Part shown: piece by piece, positions 32,312 to 35,469 of the stretch | Position numbering within the stretch: position 1 is the stretch's first letter | How the letters are laid out: the number at the start of each line of letters is the position of its first letter | Assembly (NCBI GenBank): GCA_017936565.1 | Contig: JAGBFG010000035.1 | Span: forward strand, 1 to 35,469 | From: Clostridia bacterium | Lineage (GTDB): Bacteria > Bacillota > Clostridia > Oscillospirales > CAG-272 | DNA length: 35,469 bases | Reading direction: 5' to 3' | The notes under the pieces: generated by a model | The model's input: the letters and a program-made list of their open reading frames with translations, nothing else | The model's database searches: none | Told to the model about the DNA's origin: nothing | Position numbers and translations under genes: made by a program

Positions 32312-33154
32312 TTATTTGCTTATTCTATCGGGAAGGGAAAAGAGTAGGTCCTCAAATTGAATGCCGTACCAAAGGGAAGGATGCTCCTCGGTTATGCGGA
32401 TGGCATCCTTCACAAAAAGAGCAGAGGAGTCTATCGCGTGGGCTAAGTCACTGCCCTTTACCAAGGCAGAGCAAAGCACAGAGGCAAAAATGTCTCCCGT
32501 GCCGTGATAGGAGCTTGGCTCCTTGGGCTGGACGGTGAAGTGAATGCTCCCCGTCTTGTTGTCATAGCAAGTGCAGCCGATATCGCCCTCGTGTAAGCAA
32601 ATGCTGGTTAAAACAACGCTTGCTCCCGTCTTTTCGTTCAGCTCCACCAGTAAGGAACGGATATATTCCTCGGATTGCGGCGGCTCCATATAGGGCTTGC
32701 CCAGCATCAATGCTGCCTCTGTTACGTTGGGGGTAATAATATCCGCCTCAGCAGAGAGAGAAAGCATCTCTTGGGGAAAATCGGGTGTCAGGTGCTTATA
32801 AAGTACGCCATTGTCCGCCATAACAGGATCAACCACCACCAAGGTTCCTTGCTCTCTGAAAAGAGCGATAATCTCCTTGACAATGGCGGCTTGGGCAGAG
32901 GTGCCCAAATATCCCGTATAAATCGCGTCAAAGTGAAGCCCCTGCTTTTTTACCTCGTTTGCCATTTTGAGCAGCTCGTCCGTTAAGTCCAAAAAGGTGA
33001 AGGACGGGAAAGCGGTGTGTGTAGAAAAAATAGCCGTTGGCATAGCGCAAGCCTCAACCCCCGCCGCCGACAAAATCGGAATAGCGGCGGTGAGAGAGCA
33101 TTTTCCCACACAGCAAAGATCGTGTACGGCTAAAACTCTTTTTTGTTCGTCCAT
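32312..33154 (-). CDS. Pyridoxal/pyridoxamine kinase
   Basis: This 280-residue ribokinase-superfamily enzyme phosphorylates B6 vitamers in the salvage route to PLP. The start HDLCCVGKCSLTAAIPILSA matches pyridoxamine kinases, followed by FSTHTAFP, IYTGYLGT and VVVDPVMADNG. The DITPN-like IITPNVTEAALM and the catalytic anion-hole motif SYHGTGDIFASVL (Asp of GTGD) are also present. I cannot separate PdxK from PdxY by eye. AAGG precedes the ATG (33152-33154) by 9-10 nt, in the 23-nt gap after rsmG, so it is the second gene of an rsmG-kinase unit. GlgP in this window is PLP-dependent, which may be coincidence. Confidence 0.92.
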   Translation of the reverse strand: MDEQKRVLAVHDLCCVGKCSLTAAIPILSAAGVEACAMPTAIFSTHTAFPSFTFLDLTDELLKMANEVKKQGLHFDAIYTGYLGTSAQAAIVKEIIALFREQGTLVVVDPVMADNGVLYKHLTPDFPQEMLSLSAEADIITPNVTEAALMLGKPYMEPPQSEEYIRSLLVELNEKTGASVVLTSICLHEGDIGCTCYDNKTGSIHFTVQPKEPSSYHGTGDIFASVLCSALVKGSDLAHAIDSSALFVKDAIRITEEHPSLWYGIQFEDLLFSLPDRISK

Positions 33155-33177
33155 TTTTATTTACCTTGTTTCTTGCT

Positions 33178-33921
33178 TCAAAGCGGTTTTTTCAAAATTT
33201 TTGCATAAGGGCGCGGATAAAGCGCGGGGGTTTCTTCCTTTTTGCGTAAAAGCAGGGTCGTGTGTAGGAAGGTTTCGCCCGAAAAATCGTGAATGTGGGT
33301 TGCGTGTGTTTGCTCCTCTTTTGCACCCAACTTCTCCAAGGCAGACCTTGCCGCCTCTAATTCCTCGCCTGCGTTTTTGCCCTTCATAGCGATAAAAAGA
33401 CCGTTCTTCTTGACAAAGGGCAGACAAATCTCGCACAAAACGGGAAGCCCCGCCACCGCTCGCGCGGTTGCGCAGTCAAAGGCTTCTCTCATAGAGGAAA
33501 GGTGGGCAGCATCCTCAGCCCTTGCCGTTACGGTGTCTACATTGGAAAGCCCCAAAAGAGAGGCGGTATCTTTTACGTACTTGGCTTTTTTTCCTGTTGC
33601 GTCAAGCCCCGTAATCTTCAAATCAGGGCGGCAAATAGCAAGCGGAAGAGAGGGAAAGCCCGCCCCACAGCCAACGTCAATCACCGAAGCGCCGAGCGGA
33701 AAAAAGGAAGCGCCCAAAAGACAGTCAATATAGTGCAGGAAAATGATGCGGCGCGGTTCCTTAATAGCAGTCAGATTAAAGCTTTCATTCACCGTCAGCA
33801 TATGCTTTGTCAAAAGAAAGAATTTCTCTGCACGCTCACCGTTAAGCAGAGAAGAAACACCGTTCTTTTCTGCCGCGGCGAGCAATTCCTCGCAAAAGAC
33901 AGATTGTTGTATTTCTACCAT
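33178..33921 (-). CDS. rsmG: 16S rRNA (guanine527-N7)-methyltransferase RsmG
   Basis: RsmG (GidB) methylates G527 of 16S rRNA with S-adenosylmethionine. The 247-residue protein has the family hallmarks NLTAIKEPRRIIFLHYIDCLL, the SAM motif VIDVGCGAGFPSLPLAI, GLDATGKKAKYVKD and CATARAVAGLPVL. The frame is open further upstream, but the ATG at 33919-33921 has a GGAAGGGTG site. The upstream extension is Lys/Ile-rich and unconserved in look. The gene is followed by the B6 kinase gene and is divergent from pgk. Confidence 0.93.
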   Translation of the reverse strand: MVEIQQSVFCEELLAAAEKNGVSSLLNGERAEKFFLLTKHMLTVNESFNLTAIKEPRRIIFLHYIDCLLGASFFPLGASVIDVGCGAGFPSLPLAICRPDLKITGLDATGKKAKYVKDTASLLGLSNVDTVTARAEDAAHLSSMREAFDCATARAVAGLPVLCEICLPFVKKNGLFIAMKGKNAGEELEAARSALEKLGAKEEQTHATHIHDFSGETFLHTTLLLRKKEETPALYPRPYAKILKKPL

Positions 33922-34090
33922 AAAGCACCCTTCCTTTCCTTGCGCCTTGACCTTGCCAAGCATATATCCTTTTTGAATATAAGCAGAGCGCAAAATGTTT
34001 TTTATAAGTATAGAAGATTTTGCGTTTATAAAGGTGAACATTTTGTTAAATATCAGGCGAAAAAAGGAAACTTTGAAAAAAAAGAGGAGT
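33922..34090. other. Divergent intergenic region rsmG/pgk
   Basis: The gap between rsmG and pgk (33922-34228) is AT-rich. On the minus strand a TATACT (34007-34012) could be the -10 of rsmG, but no good -35 is seen at the right distance. A TTGTTAA half-site lies at 34043-34049. The pgk promoter and a Rex-like site are listed separately. I see no small gene or RNA. Confidence 0.4.
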
Positions 34091-34108
34091 TTGTCGCAAT
34101 TTTAACAA
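34091..34108 (+). promoter_or_regulatory. Imperfect Rex-like site upstream of pgk
   Basis: The 18-mer TTGTCGCAATTTTAACAA compares with the Rex consensus TTGTTAA-N4-TTAACAA. The right half is perfect and the left half keeps TTGT, giving 11 of 14 positions. It ends 7 nt before the -35. Rex senses NADH/NAD+ and often controls fermentation and glycolysis genes in Clostridia. The match in AT-rich DNA is suggestive only. Confidence 0.35.
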
Positions 34109-34115
34109 ATTTTTC

Positions 34116-34144
34116 TTGACTAACGAAAAAAAGTGTGATATACT
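34116..34144 (+). promoter_or_regulatory. Sigma-A promoter of pgk
   Basis: TTGACT (34116-34121) and TATACT (34139-34144) are separated by 17 nt, followed by a leader of about 75 nt and an AGAGGAG ribosome binding site before ATG 34229. Confidence 0.88.
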
Positions 34145-34228
34145 TAAAATGTTGGAAATTTTTTCAACTTGTATAAACGGTTTTATAAAAATTAAAAATA
34201 AAAGAAATAAAGAAAGAGGAGATTTTCT

Positions 34229-35469
34229 ATGGCTACTTACAACAAGAAAAGCGTTGAAGATATTGACGTTGCAGGCAAGCGCGTGTTCGTGCGTTGCGAC
34301 TTCAATGTTCCTATGAAGGACGGTGCTATCACCAGCGACAAGAGAATTGTCGGCGCAATCCCCACCATTCAGTATCTGTTAAACAAGGGAGCAAAGGTTA
34401 TCCTTTCTTCCCATATGGGTAAGCCCCATAATATTCTGACCGAGGGCTTTGGCTTGACCAAAAAGGAAAAGAAAAAGGTTGCCGCTCTTCCCGAGGCTGA
34501 GCAGGCAAAGGCAACCGAGGAGCTTTTGGCAAAGGCACTTGACGACAAGAAGAAATTGACGCTTCGTCCTGTTGCTGTTCGCTTGAATGAGCTTTTGGGC
34601 GCAGGCAAGGTGGTATTTGCCGAGGACATCGTGGGTGAGGACGCAAAAGCGAAAATCGCCGCTATGAAAGAGGGCACTGCCGTTTTGCTTGAAAACATCC
34701 GCTTTGATGCCCGCGAGGAGAAAAACGATCCTGAATTTGCCAAGGAGCTTGCCGCATATGCCGACATCTATGTAAACGATGCCTTCGGTACCGCGCACCG
34801 CGCTCACGCTTCTACGGCAGGCGTTGCCGCATATCTTCCCGCCGTTTGCGGTTACCTGATCCAAAAGGAAATCAGCGTAATGGGCAAGGCATTGGAAGAG
34901 CCTGTGCGCCCCTTCGTTGCTATTTTGGGCGGCGCTAAGGTTTCGGATAAAATCGGCGTTATCAACAACCTCATTGAAAAGGTAGACACATTGATTATCG
35001 GTGGCGGTATGGCTTATACCTTCTTCCGTGCCCAGGGCTCGACTGTCGGCACCTCTCTTTGCGAGGATGACAAATTAGAGCTTGCCAGAGAGATGATGGC
35101 AAAGGCGCGTGAAAAGGGCGTCAGCTTCTTGTTGCCCGTGGATAACGTCATTGGCAGAGAATATGATGAAAACACCGTCAATATGCGCATCTATTCCGAT
35201 TCCATTCCTGACGGTTGGATGGGTCTTGATATCGGTCCTGTTACCAGAGAATTGTTTGAGAAAACCATTCAGGGTGCGGGAACGGTTGTTTGGAACGGAC
35301 CTATGGGCGTTTCCGAATGGAAGAACTTTGCCGCAGGCACAGAGGGCGTTGCGAAGGCTGTTGCTGAATCGGGCGCTATCTCCATCATCGGCGGCGGTGA
35401 CTCCGCAGCTGCCGTAACCCAGATGGGTCTGGCAGACAAGATGAGCCACATCTCCACCGGCGGCGGCGC
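34229..35469 (+). CDS. pgk: Phosphoglycerate kinase, 3' end beyond the window
   Basis: Pgk makes ATP from 1,3-bisphosphoglycerate in glycolysis. The frame runs to the window edge with 413 complete codons, so only the last few residues are missing. Motifs seen are [18 protein letters not shown] (His62), [50 protein letters not shown] and [11 protein letters not shown], so both domains and the nucleotide site are intact. Between SHMGKP and [13 protein letters not shown] there are about 40 residues, many Lys/Glu/Ala, where most Pgk proteins have about 10, giving a longer surface insertion. It has its own promoter. Confidence 0.95.
   Translation, partial: MATYNKKSVEDIDVAGKRVFVRCDFNVPMKDGAITSDKRIVGAIPTIQYLLNKGAKVILSSHMGKPHNILTEGFGLTKKEKKKVAALPEAEQAKATEELLAKALDDKKKLTLRPVAVRLNELLGAGKVVFAEDIVGEDAKAKIAAMKEGTAVLLENIRFDAREEKNDPEFAKELAAYADIYVNDAFGTAHRAHASTAGVAAYLPAVCGYLIQKEISVMGKALEEPVRPFVAILGGAKVSDKIGVINNLIEKVDTLIIGGGMAYTFFRAQGSTVGTSLCEDDKLELAREMMAKAREKGVSFLLPVDNVIGREYDENTVNMRIYSDSIPDGWMGLDIGPVTRELFEKTIQGAGTVVWNGPMGVSEWKNFAAGTEGVAKAVAESGAISIIGGGDSAAAVTQMGLADKMSHISTGGG

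Noticed and set aside
33502-34119. 205-codon plus-strand frame opposite rsmG
   Set aside because: Antisense to conserved rsmG and extends into the pgk promoter; Lys/Phe-rich low-quality translation.
1-35469. CRISPR arrays, insertion sequences, prophage, toxin-antitoxin pairs
   Set aside because: No regularly spaced repeats, transposase motifs, terminal inverted repeats or phage genes were seen; almost all coding space is taken by recognisable core genes.

Overview
The window looks like a chromosomal segment of a spore-forming Bacillota of class Clostridia, probably an uncultured gut-type lineage. The grounds are sporulation genes (yabP, yabQ and a SpoVB-type flippase), an HU-RqcP-YabPQ block, the paired GlgC/GlgD ADP-glucose pyrophosphorylase, CdaA/CdaR c-di-AMP genes, an SLH-domain surface protein, strong purine-rich ribosome binding sites and consensus sigma-A promoters with 17-nt spacers. 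Base composition is moderate. There is no insertion sequence, prophage, CRISPR array or rRNA. This is core-genome DNA apart from a small carbohydrate and surface-protein stretch.

Layout. At 1-200 a lone tRNA-Pro(GGG) lies on the minus strand with its own promoter and terminator. A purine-rich gap follows, then a monocistronic HPr-like gene (544-825) with consensus promoter and terminator. From 1180 to 12335 a long plus-strand run with short gaps encodes CdaA (c-di-AMP synthase), a one-domain CdaR, a FAD-dependent dehydrogenase, RecJ, bifunctional Rel ((p)ppGpp), Dtd, HemZ and a SpoVB/MurJ-type flippase. A fresh promoter at 12404 starts a second run: HU, RqcP, YabP, YabQ, then directly, with yabQ overlapping glgB, the glycogen genes glgB-glgC-glgD-glgA-glgP and a GH13 alpha-glucan hydrolase. 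It ends at a strong bidirectional terminator near 24040.

manA (minus) converges on that terminator. It is divergent from a two-gene unit of an unrecognised 160-residue protein translationally coupled to an ABC-F ATPase (25145-27552). An SLH/Ig-like surface protein (minus, 27611-28885) is divergent from a WYL regulator plus GH36 alpha-galactosidase unit (29072-32242), whose promoter region carries two clear inverted repeats. A convergent rsmG-pdxK pair (minus) follows. The window ends inside pgk, which has its own promoter and an imperfect Rex-like site.

Functional logic. Two nucleotide second-messenger enzymes (CdaA and Rel) share one transcription unit. A complete glycogen synthesis and breakdown cycle (GlgC/D, GlgA, GlgB, GlgP, a GH13 in the debranching role) is attached to a late-sporulation/ribosome-rescue operon. 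Alpha-galactosidase, mannose-6-phosphate isomerase and phosphoglycerate kinase complete a carbohydrate theme. I see no clearly new multi-gene system. The most notable points are the sporulation-glycogen gene fusion, the CdaA-Rel unit, the WYL operator candidates and the coupled unknown protein upstream of ABC-F.
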